39,732 nucleotides of DNA, from contig CAMWGV010000024.1 of assembly GCA_947173945.1 (NCBI GenBank), positions 1-39,732 on the forward strand, read 5' to 3'. The position numbers were made by a program, and so were the translations under genes. This document shows positions 1 to 9,244 of the stretch, one piece after another; position 1 is the first letter of the stretch, and each line of letters starts with the position of its first letter. The notes beneath the pieces were generated by a model. It was given only the letters and a program-made list of their open reading frames with translations. It was not told the DNA's origin and did not search any database. The DNA is from an uncultured Lachnospiraceae bacterium (GTDB lineage Bacteria; Bacillota; Clostridia; Lachnospirales; Lachnospiraceae).

Positions 1-1
1 A

Positions 2-103
2 TATCAGAAATGCCGTTACATGGCGTTTCAGCCTACATTGAGTGAGGAAAACAATCCGTACATAAAGCAGTTTTTAGAGAAAGAATTGCGGGCAGGTACA
101 TAA
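2..103 (+). CDS. C-terminal end of an unidentified protein (partial)
   Basis: An open frame enters from the left edge and ends at TAA 101-103, directly before a strong bidirectional terminator. About 33 residues are visible, ending in FLEKELRAGT. The placement (real stop, then hairpin, then a convergent minus-strand gene) supports a genuine 3' end. There is too little sequence to name the family. Confidence 0.5.
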   Translation, partial: YQKCRYMAFQPTLSEENNPYIKQFLEKELRAGT

Positions 104-107
104 AAAA

Positions 108-141
108 AACACCTCATCTGTCCGCAAACAGATGAGGTGTT
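108..141. terminator. Bidirectional rho-independent terminator
   Basis: A perfect 14-bp inverted repeat, 108-121 paired with 128-141, has a 6-nt loop. A tracts on the left and T residues on the right let it serve both the plus-strand gene ending at 103 and the minus-strand kinase ending at 144. Confidence 0.9.
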
Positions 142-143
142 TT

Positions 144-2840
144 CTATTCCAGCTTACTCTCCCACTCTTTCAATATCTCCCCACATAAATCAACGTCAAC
201 TTCTTCTACTGCTTCCGCCAGCTTTCTAAATAATTCACGTTGCTCATCCTCATAGTGGTACTCATTCATCTTATCAATTACTTCTTCCATCTGGTCCATG
301 TCCAAATCATCCACGGCAGATGCCATCTTTGCAAAGAAGTCTTTCAACGTATCGTTTGAAATCTCCTTCTTATCCGCTTCATTCTCCTCTTCTTCACAGA
401 AAGGTGCCAGTACCGGAATATATCCAAGATACTGCTTCAGCATCTCATCCGTACATTTATGTATTGCGGCAGAATCCCCTGCGTGTCCTGCTTCCTCCAT
501 AGCAGCTGCTTTCTCTGATAAGGAGATTGCACCAATCTGCCTGGAAGCGCTCTTTAGTGCATGGACTTCAATAGTATATCCTGTCCAATCCTCCTGTTCT
601 TCCATATATTTGATGGTTTCTGCTTTCTTCTTAATACTGTGGTAATAGACTTTTAACGTCTTAAAGAACAGTTCCTCATTGGAAAAGAATTCCATAGCTG
701 CTTTTGTATCAAGATCCCCTACCACAACCGGCTCTGCGCTTTTTGTCATCTTGTTTGTTCCTGATACAAGTAAACCCATCTTTACTTTCTTAATCTTCTC
801 TGGCGGAAGCCATTTTTTAACTTTATTCACCAATACGCGGATTTCAATGGGTTTGGCAACAAAATCGTTCATTCCCTCCCGGCAGAACATCTCTTTTGTC
901 CCTTCCATTGCATTTGCTGTGAGGGCGATAATCGGCAGATCATCATATCCGTAATAGCGTTTTCGAATGATTTGCGTTGCCTCTACGCCATCCATCTCCG
1001 GCATCATATGATCCATAAACACAATGTCGTAGCGGAAATTCTGAATCTTGTCAATAGCAGCCTGACCGCTGGTTACGGTATCTATCTGCATTTTCAATGG
1101 TTCTAACAGTCCTTCTGCCACAGTCAGATTGACAGCATTGTCATCTACAATGAGCACATGGGCATCAGGGGCTATAAAATCAAATTCTTTTTCTTCTTCG
1201 TTGTTATAAATATGCAAATGTTCTCCATTTAATATTAAAGCAAGATTCAATACAAACAGAGGTTTTTTCACCACAAGGAGGTTGGGAATATGATATTCCA
1301 CCTGATCATAAAAGCCTACTAAAAGAATCGCCGTAATCTCCGGATGGTTCCTGACATATTCCTCCACCACTTCCGTGAACATAGAATACTCGATGAAAAA
1401 AAACGTTCTCTTATCACTCAAAAGAAGGTCAAATTCTTTTTCCGAATGCAGACGGATACACTCTAACCCCAAATTTCCGGCATCCGTGCAGAGCCCTTCC
1501 CATACATATGGATTGGATATTAACCCCGCCATCAGAATGGAATCTGGCTCCTTAATCACAACCGCCGGTGTCTCGTCTATGACTTTCTGGGGATAGACAA
1601 CGGAAAACCTGCTTCCCTTTCCATATTCGCTCTCCACCCGGACATCTCCATCCATCAATGTCATCAACCTCTTAGAGATTGCAAGTCCGAGACCCGTTCC
1701 TTCTATATTGCGGTTTCTCTTACTATCCACCTGCTGGAAAGACTGGAACAGCTTGCCGAGGTCTTCTTCCCTGATACCGATTCCGGTATCCTCAACACAA
1801 ATATGTACTTCTATCTGGTCTGATGATATCTTTCGATAATCCACTTTCAAAAGAATCCTGCCCTCCGTAGTAAATTTCACTGCATTATTGGCAAGATTCA
1901 GCAATACCTGCTTAATCCTGATGTTATCGCCCCAGAGCTTACAGGGCAGATCCGGCACAACATTAATAATCAGTTCTATATCTTTATCTTTCAATCGCGT
2001 CATGATAATATTCGCAATATCATACCCCATCGACATCCATTCATATTCCACTTCATTGATGTCCATTTTCCCAGATTCTATCTTGGAAAAATCAAGAATA
2101 TCATTGATGATGGTGAGCAATGATTTCCCTGCATCTTTAATCTGGTTAATATAATCCCTTGCAACCGGAGGAAGTTGCTCCCTGAGCGCCAGCTCCGCCA
2201 TACCGATTACCGCATTCATGGGCGTTCTGATTTCATGACTCATATTGGCAAGAAAATCAGACTTCATATGTGAGGAACGCTCAAGCTCCATATTTGCCTG
2301 GTAGACAAGATATCTTCCATAAGCCATATCAGACAAAACCTCTGCCACCATATGAAGGAATTTTGCTGCTCTGTCTATCCTCTCCCGTTCAATAATACGC
2401 ACCCGGTTCGCAGCTTCCACATATTCATCTTCATCAACTCCGATCTCCGACGCAATCTTCCTTATCTGCTCTGGGTCCGGAGCCTCTGTGAGCACTTGGC
2501 CTCCGATAAAACAGCCCACCATTTTCCCTTTTGCCATAATCGGCGCAGCAAAATCCATAAGACCTGCATGGCAGAAATAAACGACAGATTCCCCGTGCTC
2601 TAACGCAAGGCTTGCACCCTGGCTGTCGCACTGCTCACAGCGCGCACAGCCAAGCTCTGAGCACCTTGTATATTTCATGCAGAAATCCGAAAAGTTGCTG
2701 CCTATTGTCACAGCCGTGCCATCACTTTCCGTTGTGAGAGCCGCCATTCCTGTCATATCGGAAAAACCATCCTGTATCTTCTGCAAAACTTTGCTATTAA
2801 TTAGGTCTGTCAATTTCAGCTCATCATAATCTATATGCAT
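144..2840 (-). CDS. PocR-domain hybrid sensor histidine kinase (HisKA-HATPase-REC-HPt)
   Basis: A cytoplasmic tripartite hybrid kinase of about 898 residues. Domains in order: a PocR-type ligand/redox sensing domain (about 10-170) with clustered Cys 54, 60, 65, 68 and 71; HisKA with phospho-acceptor His202 in SHEIRTP; HATPase with N box near 318, G1 DTGIGI near 351 and G2 GTGLGLA near 381; a receiver-like segment (about 425-540) with no clear acceptor Asp; a true receiver with Asp610 in FMDHMMPEMDG; and an HPt domain with His760 in VHALKS. No membrane segment is visible. The frame could open at TTG 2846, but the ribosome site AAAGGA lies 8 nt before ATG 2840, so I prefer that start. It follows the response regulator at 2896-3756 by about 55 nt, so the two are probably co-transcribed. 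BarA/LuxQ-like phosphorelay architecture is seen; the signal is unknown. Confidence 0.9.
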   Translation of the reverse strand: MHIDYDELKLTDLINSKVLQKIQDGFSDMTGMAALTTESDGTAVTIGSNFSDFCMKYTRCSELGCARCEQCDSQGASLALEHGESVVYFCHAGLMDFAAPIMAKGKMVGCFIGGQVLTEAPDPEQIRKIASEIGVDEDEYVEAANRVRIIERERIDRAAKFLHMVAEVLSDMAYGRYLVYQANMELERSSHMKSDFLANMSHEIRTPMNAVIGMAELALREQLPPVARDYINQIKDAGKSLLTIINDILDFSKIESGKMDINEVEYEWMSMGYDIANIIMTRLKDKDIELIINVVPDLPCKLWGDNIRIKQVLLNLANNAVKFTTEGRILLKVDYRKISSDQIEVHICVEDTGIGIREEDLGKLFQSFQQVDSKRNRNIEGTGLGLAISKRLMTLMDGDVRVESEYGKGSRFSVVYPQKVIDETPAVVIKEPDSILMAGLISNPYVWEGLCTDAGNLGLECIRLHSEKEFDLLLSDKRTFFFIEYSMFTEVVEEYVRNHPEITAILLVGFYDQVEYHIPNLLVVKKPLFVLNLALILNGEHLHIYNNEEEKEFDFIAPDAHVLIVDDNAVNLTVAEGLLEPLKMQIDTVTSGQAAIDKIQNFRYDIVFMDHMMPEMDGVEATQIIRKRYYGYDDLPIIALTANAMEGTKEMFCREGMNDFVAKPIEIRVLVNKVKKWLPPEKIKKVKMGLLVSGTNKMTKSAEPVVVGDLDTKAAMEFFSNEELFFKTLKVYYHSIKKKAETIKYMEEQEDWTGYTIEVHALKSASRQIGAISLSEKAAAMEEAGHAGDSAAIHKCTDEMLKQYLGYIPVLAPFCEEEENEADKKEISNDTLKDFFAKMASAVDDLDMDQMEEVIDKMNEYHYEDEQRELFRKLAEAVEEVDVDLCGEILKEWESKLE

Positions 2841-2895
2841 AATCAATTTCCTTTCTTTACAGTGACTGTCGCCTGAATATTAGCTAGTCTTCATT

Positions 2896-3756
2896 TTATC
2901 CTATTAATTTTTCAATTTCTGCCAGCAATTTCTCACGTTTCACCGGTTTGAGTAAATAGCCCTGTGGTTTCAGAACAATGGCTTCTTTAATCTTTTTGGT
3001 CTCAGTAACTCCGGTAAGGAATATGACCGGTATATCCTTAGTCGCATCCGATGCACGCAGCTTTTCCAAGACTGCCAGTCCATTCTCCTGCGGCATCTCA
3101 TAATCAAGCAAAATTAAATCCGTAGTCTTACTCTCTAAAAACCTTAATGCAACCTTGCCGCTGACTGCAGTCGCCACATCATATTTATCATGCAGGTACT
3201 CTTTGATAACTTTCAACATCATGGCATTATCATCCACGACCAGAATATGCTTTTTATTCTGAATAGGATTGCCAAACCCAGACGGGAAGCTTGGCTCCTG
3301 GCTGAAATCAAATCCGGACAGCGCCAGTGATTCTAACCCCGACATTCCTGCAAAAGCATCATTTTCGCCGTCCTTTGCCGGTTTGGAACGTTTTTTCATG
3401 AATTCCTGGATTTCCGCCTTGATAACCTTAGCAGAGAGAGGTCTGTATAATACCAGGCTTGCAACATTTACTGCAATCTTCTCAAACATATCACAATCTT
3501 CTTTAGAGCCCAGAATAACAAATGGAATATCAGAACGCATCAGCTTGGAATTGACGCTGATCATCCGAACAATGTTATCCCGCGGTTCATCATACAGACA
3601 GTATACCAAAACATCCGGTACAAAATAATTTATGTGCCCTACAATGTCTTCATAACGTGTCGAACAGCTTAATACTGTAAAATCATCATCCATCTGGTTA
3701 AAGAAAACATCTATTGCAGAGTCATTCTTTCCCATTACCAGAACTTTGTATCCCAT
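2896..3756 (-). CDS. Two-receiver response regulator without output domain
   Basis: A 286-residue protein with two CheY-like halves. Residues 1-120 have a receiver-like alternating pattern but no acceptor Asp where one is expected (VLVYCLYD), so this half is probably a pseudo-receiver. A linker (about 121-168) leads to a canonical receiver at 169-286 with acid pocket Asp175/176, acceptor Asp218 in LLDYEMP, Thr248 and Lys270. There is no DNA-binding, GGDEF or HD-GYP output, so it should act by protein contact or phosphotransfer. It is the first gene of a probable pair with the hybrid kinase downstream. A ribosome site GAGGTG precedes the ATG. Confidence 0.88.
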   Translation of the reverse strand: MGYKVLVMGKNDSAIDVFFNQMDDDFTVLSCSTRYEDIVGHINYFVPDVLVYCLYDEPRDNIVRMISVNSKLMRSDIPFVILGSKEDCDMFEKIAVNVASLVLYRPLSAKVIKAEIQEFMKKRSKPAKDGENDAFAGMSGLESLALSGFDFSQEPSFPSGFGNPIQNKKHILVVDDNAMMLKVIKEYLHDKYDVATAVSGKVALRFLESKTTDLILLDYEMPQENGLAVLEKLRASDATKDIPVIFLTGVTETKKIKEAIVLKPQGYLLKPVKREKLLAEIEKLIG

Positions 3757-3821
3757 AACATTTCACCTCACTAATTAGCGTAAATTGTTTTCAAACATTG
3801 TAACATTGCCTTTAAGTTAAA

Positions 3822-4272
3822 TCAATATTCAATCATAGTCCCTACTGAAAAATAATCTAGCTGTTCACCCATGCAATCCTTTAGAATTTTATATGCCTTC
3901 TTCCCAGTACAGTGACAAGTATAGCATTTTACATTTAATCCACCCAAGTATTCTGCTATCTCAGATATCAATTCATTGCTTTCATAATTCCGTGTAATTG
4001 GATTAAACAAATGAAATCCTCCGATAACACATGCAAGTTTATCTATACTTCCGTTGCATATTTCTACGTATTTTTCAATAATATTTACAATACCATTGTG
4101 GGAACAACCTGTTATCATAACTTGTTTATTTTGATTTGTAACTATCAGATATTGTTCATGCTCAAATTCATCAAGCACGATTTTTCCGTTCTTCTTTGCA
4201 AACAGCTTATTGTTTGCTTTTTAGTTCAGGAGAAGATGATGTATTCTCCACTAGCGATATTATCTTAATCAT
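3822..4272 (-). pseudogene. Internally deleted metallo-beta-lactamase-fold hydrolase
   Basis: The last about 130 codons read as the C-terminal half of an MBL-fold hydrolase of the dihydropteroate/RFA-P-synthase-like type, with TGCSHNGIVNI, GGFHL and CHCTG motifs. Directly upstream, ATG 4270-4272 opens MIKIISLVENTSSSPELK, the typical N-terminus of the same family, after a GAGG ribosome site. The two parts join at an A-rich stretch near 4218 in different frames, and the catalytic HxHxDH region that should lie between them is missing. The simplest reading is an internal deletion of about 120-150 codons plus a frameshift. A GTG at 4178 could start a 118-residue remnant, but it would lack the metal site. 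Family assignment rests on motif memory, not a search. Confidence 0.75.
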
Positions 4273-4376
4273 TTTTCTTTATCCTCAATTTCCGATTGTG
4301 ATTTGATGATTTTTAGTGGAAATAAAATTTCGTGAAACATTATAACACAAAATATATGGGAATGTGAATTGATTGA

Positions 4377-4478
4377 AATGCTTTGGCAATAGACAAACCA
4401 TTAGAATGTGCTCGATTGTATCTTAAAGGTAATTTGCAGATATGTGTGGATGCGGAGAATTCTTTGGAACTGTGGTAA
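4377..4478 (+). pseudogene. Short orphan coding-like frame, possible gene tail
   Basis: A 34-codon open stretch after TGA 4374-4376 ends at TAA 4476-4478 and reads IDKPLECARLYLKG, then LQICVDAENSLELW. It has no start codon with a ribosome site. The composition is protein-like, so it may be the last piece of a deleted gene, but I cannot name it. The rest of 4273-4716 shows only AT-rich sequence and the hairpin at 4554-4583. Confidence 0.25.
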
Positions 4479-4553
4479 AACTATATGAGCATTAAGAAAA
4501 AATTGAACAGATTTATAGAAAGACAAATAAAACAAGTAGTTTCCACTTATAAA

Positions 4554-4583
4554 CAGGCTCTACAACATTCTCTGTAGAGCCTG
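4554..4583 (-). terminator. Probable terminator downstream of ilvC
   Basis: A perfect 11-bp inverted repeat (4554-4564 with 4573-4583) with an 8-nt loop is followed on the minus strand by a weak T-rich run (GTTTATAA). It sits about 130 nt after the ilvC stop. Confidence 0.55.
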
Positions 4584-4716
4584 ATACTTCATTCTATAAT
4601 TCTATCAATTATTTTTCAGAGCTTATGGTATATTTAACTGTTAAGCAAATCATTAATACCAGCAAAAACAGTTTCCATTTTACTCTTTATTAAATTTTTA
4701 CAATCACTATATCCGA

Positions 4717-5763
<1,047 letters not shown>

Positions 5764-5774
5764 TCATATCATAT

Positions 5775-5814
5775 GTTGTATGACAACCATACTACTCTTT
5801 GACAGTTTTGTCAA
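5775..5814 (-). promoter_or_regulatory. ilvC promoter with GntR/FadR-type operator
   Basis: On the minus strand TTGACA (5809-5814) lies 17 bp from TATGGT (5786-5791). A perfect palindrome GTTGT-ATG-ACAAC (5775-5787) overlaps the -10 box and the start region, an ideal position for repression. The -35 box is itself in a 16-bp palindrome TTGACAGTTTTGTCAA (5799-5814). The neighbouring regulator at 5909-6598 is the obvious candidate to bind; this is inference. Confidence 0.7.
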
Positions 5815-5856
5815 TACATTTCGCAGAGGTGGTTGGAAAATACATAGATTGCAACA

Positions 5857-5895
5857 AAAAAACTGCCACGCCAATATTATGGTGTGGCAGTTTTT
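5857..5895. terminator. Bidirectional terminator after the GntR regulator
   Basis: A long inverted repeat around AACTGCCAC/GTGGCAGTT with a short loop (5874-5879) and one G-U wobble, with A and T runs at its ends. It ends the regulator transcript and insulates ilvC. Confidence 0.9.
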
Positions 5896-5908
5896 GCTGC
5901 AGCTATTT

Positions 5909-6598
5909 CTACTCCAATTCTTCTGTATGGATAGCATTACTCAGGTGAATTTTAATCGCGCATTTAACGGCTTCCGAGTTTCGCTGCTCTAAAAACTTCA
6001 TAATCATAGCATGGTCTTCATACGCATCTTTTGCTATAATATAAAGCTTGTGATCCAAATCAAAAGTCTTTTCTATTGTTGCGGTTAATACCGGTAAAAA
6101 TTGACTGATAAACTCATTATGGGACGCTTTAATAAGCGCACCATGAAAAGCAACCTCTGATTCTATTCTCTGTTTACCTGTATAGCTTTTCTTTAAATGT
6201 TCCTGGCACTGTTCCCCCAATTCCAGTATATGTGCGATTTCTTCATCACTCGCTCTTTTGCAAGCCAAAGCAGCAGCTTCCGGTTCAAAAATCAATCTTG
6301 TTTCATATAAATCCCTTAAAGTCACTTTTTTGCTGTGTAATTCTTGCAAATCAATTCCACTATCTGCCTGACGTTCCATTTGATTCACAACAAAAGTACC
6401 TTTGCCCCTTTGAACATTCAACAATCCTTCCGATATCAGAATATGGACTGCTTCCCGAAGTGTCGTTCTGCTAACCTTAAATTTCTCAGAAAGCACATTT
6501 TCGTTTGGAAGCTTGTCACCAAACTTATATACATTTTCTATAAGTATCATATTTCTTATTTTATCAGCAGTGCGCTGTGCTAAACTTTCTTCTTCCAT
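5909..6598 (-). CDS. FadR-subfamily GntR transcriptional regulator
   Basis: 229 residues. The N-terminal winged helix-turn-helix (about 1-75) contains LPNENVLSEKFKVSRTTLRE and the wing QRGKGTFVV. The C-terminal all-helical FCD ligand domain (about 90-225) contains FHGALIKASHNEF and a late His-bearing helix, as expected for metal and acid binding. The start ATG has AAGGG about 10 nt upstream; a weak promoter-like pair, TTGTTT and TAGATT, lies at 6651-6656 and 6628-6633. It is encoded directly upstream of ilvC and may repress it through the palindrome at 5775-5787. The effector (an organic or keto acid in related proteins) is unknown. Confidence 0.88.
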   Translation of the reverse strand: MEEESLAQRTADKIRNMILIENVYKFGDKLPNENVLSEKFKVSRTTLREAVHILISEGLLNVQRGKGTFVVNQMERQADSGIDLQELHSKKVTLRDLYETRLIFEPEAAALACKRASDEEIAHILELGEQCQEHLKKSYTGKQRIESEVAFHGALIKASHNEFISQFLPVLTATIEKTFDLDHKLYIIAKDAYEDHAMIMKFLEQRNSEAVKCAIKIHLSNAIHTEELE

Positions 6599-6644
6599 AT
6601 ACTTATTTCCCTTCTGATAAGCAATACAATCTATATTCCTTAAT

Positions 6645-6833
6645 TTACTGAAACAAGTATACCATTAAACCGTCAATCATGTAAATGGCAAACTCTAAAG
6701 CATTGCGTTCCTGTGCTTGCTTGTCGATGTCGGCAAGGAAGGCATTTAGTCTGCCGCTTGTGCATTCTTTTTATTTTGAATGTCCGCAAAATCCGTCCTA
6801 CATCTGTTGGATAGGCGGAATAGTTTTGCTCAT
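6645..6833 (-). pseudogene. Multi-frameshift relic of a small (about 60 aa) gene
   Basis: ATG 6831-6833 sits 7 nt after AGGAG, giving MSK; one base shift in an A run continues NYSAYPTDVGRILR; another shift continues IQNKKNAQAAD; a third continues NAFLADIDKQAQERNALEF, ending LMVYLFQ and TAA 6645-6647. The pieces fit end to end in three changes of frame, which is hard to explain except as decay of one gene. The product resembles small accessory proteins of mobile elements in style only; I do not recognise the family. The gntR promoter lies in or next to its 3' end. Confidence 0.6.
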
Positions 6834-6855
6834 AAATCTGCTCCTTTACAAAAAA

Positions 6856-6883
6856 AGAGCGTATAGAAATTACTATACGCTCT
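6856..6883 (-). terminator. Rho-independent terminator
   Basis: A perfect 11-bp stem (6856-6866 with 6873-6883) with a 6-nt loop is followed on the minus strand by a T run. It ends the transcript of the gene at 6942-7379. Confidence 0.9.
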
Positions 6884-6941
6884 GACACTGTGTTACTTAT
6901 TCAGTTTTGATTGTGGCATTGGTTATTTAGACAATATGAAT

Positions 6942-7379
6942 TTATCTCTCTGACATATATTTCTGTATTTCATCAGATGTTAATTTTCTTACCTGCGTAT
7001 TTGCATATTCTTTGTATTCTTCAACAATGAAAATAGGTTTCATTTTATCACAAGCTTTTCCTTTGTTCTTTTTTAGATATAATTGCAATTCCTCACTGTC
7101 CGCAAAGATTTTGTATGAAAGTCTGCCATTTTCACTTTTCATCTCATAAATACCATATGGCTTTTTCATACTGTAATCAGCAGTGCGCAAATATAATTTT
7201 GCAATTTCTAACGACTTAAAAGGGAAATTCCACCGTTGCAATCCACGCTTGGGGTCATGTTCAATACAAATGCACCGCCCACAAGTTCCGCAAATGTATT
7301 GTGTGTGATTTGCTAAACAATCCAATGGATTTAATAGTGGTGTTATTCTATTTTCATCAATATAACATTCCATGCACAT
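6942..7379 (-). CDS. Uncharacterised protein with N-terminal Cys/His cluster
   Basis: 145 residues, family not recognised. The first 41 residues contain Cys2, Cys5, a CxxC pair in ICGTCGRCICIEHD and further Cys/His, a pattern that would fit a small zinc-binding knuckle. The middle is basic and rich in Tyr/Lys; the C-terminus VRKLTSDEIQKYMSER is charged. No signal peptide or membrane segment is seen. ATG 7379 is preceded by a modest purine-rich site (AGAGTGA). A strong terminator follows, so it is probably expressed alone. It is flanked on both sides by gene relics. Confidence 0.65.
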   Translation of the reverse strand: MCMECYIDENRITPLLNPLDCLANHTQYICGTCGRCICIEHDPKRGLQRWNFPFKSLEIAKLYLRTADYSMKKPYGIYEMKSENGRLSYKIFADSEELQLYLKKNKGKACDKMKPIFIVEEYKEYANTQVRKLTSDEIQKYMSER

Positions 7380-7429
7380 TTCAATTTCACTCTCTTTGCA
7401 ACTTCCGATTTGTTGAATAATTGAAAATA

Positions 7430-7528
7430 CTAAGTCAATTTTTCTAAGTATACAAATTTTAATTCATCAGTAATTTGCTTCTCACTAAAAATTTCTTTTG
7501 CAACTAATTGTTTTGCAATAATTTGACA
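7430..7528 (-). pseudogene. Short orphan frame between HD hydrolase and Cys-rich gene
   Basis: A stop-to-stop minus-strand frame of 32 codons reads IIAKQLVAKEIFSEKQITDE and ends YLEKLT. A better start, ATG giving MSNYCK, exists only in another frame just upstream, so a frameshifted small gene is possible. No function can be assigned. Confidence 0.25.
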
Positions 7529-7550
7529 TTATCATTATGGGCAGATGTAA

Positions 7551-8237
7551 TTATCCTTCGCTATCCAACAAATTATTCAACTCTCTCGTTCCACTCTGAT
7601 ACGATGAATTTACCTCTCGATACAGACTATTATAGAATTCAACTGCAATATATTGCCGCTCTTTGGCAATTGCTGTTGCTTTTTCTGTATAAAATTTAGA
7701 GTACAGGTTTTCTAATTTATACTTATATTCTTGAAAAAAAGATGGGATAGTATCATTCTCCCCAGTTGAAACGGATCCATCTGGCAGCATGGAATACAAC
7801 GGTTCAGCGACAATGCCCTTATAGAGTAATGTCCTTGCGATTCCTACTGCTCCTGCTGCATCTAATTTATCTGCGTCAAATAAAATTTTTGCCTCTAAAC
7901 TTTGAGGTGGATTATCTTTTCTATATCTATGCGCCTTAATACACTGTTTTACCTGTTCTGCATAAGAATCTTCAAAGCCATAAGCTAAAAGAAATTGATA
8001 AGCTTTTTCACTTCCTACAATGGCATGACATAGGGCAGGGTTTTCAAATTGTTCTTTTCTTCCAATATCATGTAACAAGCATGCGGCAATCAAGATATCA
8101 TAATTCACATTGTTTTCTGTTTTCGCAATTTCTAATGCGTTATACAGCACTCGATATACATGCTCTTTATCATGGGCTGTATCTTTCATACAACAAATCA
8201 TAAAATTTTCGAGTGCATAATATGTCTCTTTATTCAT
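7551..8237 (-). CDS. HD-domain phosphohydrolase
   Basis: 228 residues of the HD superfamily (YedJ-like). Metal ligands fit His26, His56-Asp57 in LLHDIGR and Asp121 in FDADKLD, giving the H...HD...D order. Proteins of this group cleave phosphate monoesters or diesters of nucleotides; the substrate is unknown. The ATG overlaps the stop of the upstream HAD gene by 4 nt (ATGA), so the two are translationally coupled and may act on related phosphorylated compounds. Confidence 0.85.
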   Translation of the reverse strand: MNKETYYALENFMICCMKDTAHDKEHVYRVLYNALEIAKTENNVNYDILIAACLLHDIGRKEQFENPALCHAIVGSEKAYQFLLAYGFEDSYAEQVKQCIKAHRYRKDNPPQSLEAKILFDADKLDAAGAVGIARTLLYKGIVAEPLYSMLPDGSVSTGENDTIPSFFQEYKYKLENLYSKFYTEKATAIAKERQYIAVEFYNSLYREVNSSYQSGTRELNNLLDSEG

Positions 8238-9028
8238 AATATTTCTCCCTGTATCAATTTTTCCAAATAAACGGCTACACCATCTTCTTCATTTGAAAGT
8301 GTTATGGCATCAGCAATATCTTTTACCTCTTGTATTGCGTTGCCCATCGCTACACCAATACCACATATCTTTAACATACCTATATCTGCATAGTCATCTC
8401 CAAAGGCAACGATTTCTGATACGTCCACATGGCACGCTTCACACACTGCCAATATCGCCTTTTCCTTTGTAATACCGCTTTTCGTAAACTTATACCAATC
8501 GCCATCCGAAAAATGCTGGCTGTCAAGTTCCGAAAAATGTCCACATAATTTCTGCGCTGTGTTGGGATTGGGTATTTCAACACATATCTTCAAAGCTTCG
8601 TGGTTAAAGTCTGTAAAATCCGTATATATGCTGTCGCCCCATGTTTTATCTTGCTCTTTCGGATTGATTTTATAATTCCAATAATGTGCCTCTAATGTAT
8701 CAACCGTAAATTCACATTCCATACCACATATATTTCGTGCTGTCTCAATAAAACTTTTTGTTTCTGCCGCTGAAAAAGAAGATGAACAGACAATTTTTTT
8801 GTCTGCCCGTACTAATGCCCCGCCGCTGGATATAAGAATATCCGGGTTCAGTTCCTTTAAAAATTTCAGACAGTTTTGCTCGCTTCTTGATGTAGAAATG
8901 CCAATTAAGCGCCCTCGCTCTTTGCATTTGGAAACGACTTCCAAAGTATATCGGGATAGTGTTTTATCTTCTCTCAGCAAAGTACCATCTAAGTCAAAAA
9001 GCAATATTCTTTTTGGACTTTCCATCAT
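8234..9028 (-). CDS. Cof-type HAD-family phosphatase
   Basis: About 264 residues, a Cof/YbiV-like haloacid dehalogenase-superfamily phosphatase with a C2 cap. Motif I is FDLDGTLL near residue 11, motif II IGISTSR, and motif III/IV K...GDDYADIGML near the C-terminus. The frame can be opened at TTG 9040, but that codon lies inside the ribosome site GGAGGA, so ATG 9028 (or the adjacent ATG 9025) is the start. It is first in an operon with the HD hydrolase. The substrate, probably a small phosphorylated metabolite, cannot be told from sequence. Confidence 0.9.
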   Translation of the reverse strand: MMESPKRILLFDLDGTLLREDKTLSRYTLEVVSKCKERGRLIGISTSRSEQNCLKFLKELNPDILISSGGALVRADKKIVCSSSFSAAETKSFIETARNICGMECEFTVDTLEAHYWNYKINPKEQDKTWGDSIYTDFTDFNHEALKICVEIPNPNTAQKLCGHFSELDSQHFSDGDWYKFTKSGITKEKAILAVCEACHVDVSEIVAFGDDYADIGMLKICGIGVAMGNAIQEVKDIADAITLSNEEDGVAVYLEKLIQGEIL

Positions 9029-9049
9029 ATATTCCTCCAAATTTTATAA

Positions 9050-9157
9050 ACAATCAGCCACAATTTGTTCAGCTCTACAACCTGGAAGTTATCAAATGGC
9101 TCAACGTCATTATCTTACCACAAGTACATACAAGATGGTAAGGTAGAATTTATTTAA
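9050..9157 (+). pseudogene. Short orphan plus-strand frame, possible gene tail
   Basis: A stop-to-stop frame of 35 codons reads TTWKLSNGSTSLSYHKYIQD and ends GKVEFI before TAA 9155-9157. There is no start with a ribosome site. It may be the end of a lost gene; a chance frame cannot be excluded. Apart from this and the terminator at 9171-9207, the 9029-9244 gap is featureless. Confidence 0.25.
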
Positions 9158-9170
9158 TTTTATACTATTT

Positions 9171-9207
9171 AAAGCCCCTTATTTCTTTTACCAAAATAAG
9201 GGGCTTT
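9171..9207. terminator. Terminator downstream of iscU
   Basis: A perfect 14-bp stem AAAGCCCCTTATTT (9171-9184) with 9194-9207 and a 9-nt loop. T tracts are short on both sides; it lies 38 nt after the iscU stop. Confidence 0.8.
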
Positions 9208-9244
9208 ATCGCATTCTTTATATTTTTTATTTCCCTGACTAATA

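Noticed and set aside
6673-6888. The overlapping 71- and 66-codon frames on the two strands as real genes.
   Set aside because: They cross the terminator at 6856-6883 and the frameshifted relic; neither has a ribosome site.
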